Source: Coprococcus aceti (GTDB lineage: Bacteria > Bacillota > Clostridia > Lachnospirales > Lachnospiraceae). Taken from it: a DNA stretch of 64,000 nt. The DNA lies in contig NZ_JAOQJT010000004.1 in NCBI RefSeq assembly GCF_025567285.1, positions 1-64,000 on the forward strand, written 5' to 3'. The position numbers were made by a program, and so were the translations under genes. Positions 63,313-64,000 of this stretch are shown here, one piece after another (position 1 is the stretch's first letter; each line of letters begins with the position of its first letter). A model generated the notes under the pieces. It was not told the origin of the DNA. It did not search any database and saw only the letters and a program-made list of their open reading frames with translations.

Positions 63313-64000
63313 ATGGGTTTATTTTCAAATCAGTTTGCTAATGTTGTAGAATGGGAAGAGTACAGAGATGACGTCATCTTCTGGAAGTGGACAAATAGAG
63401 AGATCAAGAAGGATTCAAAGCTTATAATCAAACCGGGACAGGATGCTATATTCCTTTATAACGGAGCGGTTGAAGGTATATTTACCGAGTCTGGAAACTA
63501 CACTATTGATTCACAGATCATACCATTCCTTTCAACATTGAAGGGATTTAAGTTCGGATTCAATTCAGGACTTCGCGCAGAGGTTCTGTTTGTGAATACA
63601 AAAGAGTTTACATGTAACTGGGGAACCAGTTCACCGATCAGACTTCAGGCACCGGGACTTCCGGGCGGACTTCCTGTGAGATCAAATGGTAAATTCTCAT
63701 TCAAGATAGACGATTATAATGTTCTAATAGAGAAGGTTGCAGGTATAAAGCAGCAGTTCACAGTCGATGACATAAGAGACAGGATAAGGGGTATCCTGGA
63801 CGGACTGCTGATGAAGTGGATCACAAAGGTTGGCGGAGACGTATTCAATCTTATGGCCAATTCCGTTGATATAGCTAAGGGTATCAAGGAAGATCTGGAC
63901 ATGGAACTTCTGGGAATCGGACTTACGATAACTGATTTCAGAATAAGCGAGTTTACATATCCTGAGAATATACAGAAGCGTGCTGATCAGGCTGCTGAGT
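63313..64000 (+). CDS. SPFH-domain protein (YdjI-like), partial at the window end
   Basis: The open frame from ATG 63313 runs to the window edge (229 codons seen). The start MGLFSNQFANVVEWEEY, then IKPGQDAIFLYNGAVEGIFTESGNYTI, LPGGLPVRSNGKFSFKIDDYN and the later LLGIGLTITDFRISEFTYPENIQKR, are typical of the SPFH/YdjI group (also annotated virion core protein). These lack a membrane helix here but act at the membrane with PspA; a C-terminal zinc ribbon is expected beyond the window. GAGAGGAG precedes the start. Confidence 0.88.
   Translation, partial: MGLFSNQFANVVEWEEYRDDVIFWKWTNREIKKDSKLIIKPGQDAIFLYNGAVEGIFTESGNYTIDSQIIPFLSTLKGFKFGFNSGLRAEVLFVNTKEFTCNWGTSSPIRLQAPGLPGGLPVRSNGKFSFKIDDYNVLIEKVAGIKQQFTVDDIRDRIRGILDGLLMKWITKVGGDVFNLMANSVDIAKGIKEDLDMELLGIGLTITDFRISEFTYPENIQKRADQAAE

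Overview
The window looks like chromosomal DNA of a gut Firmicute of the family Lachnospiraceae (Coprococcus/Butyrivibrio-like). The genus is inference from gene content and style: moderate GC, AGGAGG ribosome-binding sites, SigA-type TTGACA/TATAAT promoters, a CIRCE element before clpB, CdaA/YbbR c-di-AMP genes, sortase-anchored surface proteins and a giant Ig-repeat protein. No phage, insertion sequence, integrase or CRISPR array is visible. There is one assembly gap of 309 N inside dnaG.

Layout. 1-780: the 3' end of a 23S rRNA gene, then six tRNAs (Asn, Glu, Thr, Tyr, fMet, Phe) and a terminator; no 5S rRNA lies between 23S and the first tRNA. 851-2014: a short DUF951 gene, then about 1 kb of non-coding DNA holding two tandem copies, 476 bp apart, of what looks like a structured RNA with an attached terminator. 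2015-3685: an NhaC-type antiporter. 3969-9116: a six-gene MoxR/DUF58/vWA/TPR (Bat-like) operon. 9241-12961: two membrane proteins followed by cdaA and ybbR (c-di-AMP synthesis and its regulator). 12985-15221: a Sir2 deacylase and a GH1 enzyme with 6-phospho-glycosidase signature residues. 15429-16877: a sortase-anchored protein. 17008-19584: clpB under CIRCE control. 19731-22942: a protein of unknown function, a GT2 glycosyltransferase and glyA.

23034-44772 is a cell-surface block: an LCP-family wall ligase, a class B-type sortase, a small sortase substrate (APQTG) and a single 18.9-kb gene for a 6285-residue secreted protein. That protein has about 74 Ig-like (YDG/MBG-like) units and four C-terminal Fn3 domains. 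Its units are organised in a higher-order repeat of seven unit types repeated eight times, with a period of exactly 547 residues across four consecutive blocks.

44849-56190 is housekeeping: a phospholipase C-like protein, ftsH, yfbR and uvrC on the minus strand, then dgt-dnaG-rpoD-trmK-uridine-kinase-like on the plus strand. 56312-56666 is RNase P RNA (minus strand). 56865-61318 holds a C39-like peptidase, a nitroreductase and a PEP-synthase-like/class I amidotransferase-like pair that resembles the glutamine-kinase/amidate-hydrolase pair of Campylobacter phosphoramidate synthesis. The window ends with a coiled-coil protein and a PspA-SPFH (YdjI-like) membrane-stress pair, the last gene being cut by the window edge.

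The points most worth following are the duplicated structured RNA at 1.03-1.9 kb, the seven-unit higher-order repeat of the giant protein, and the orphan glutamine-kinase-like pair.
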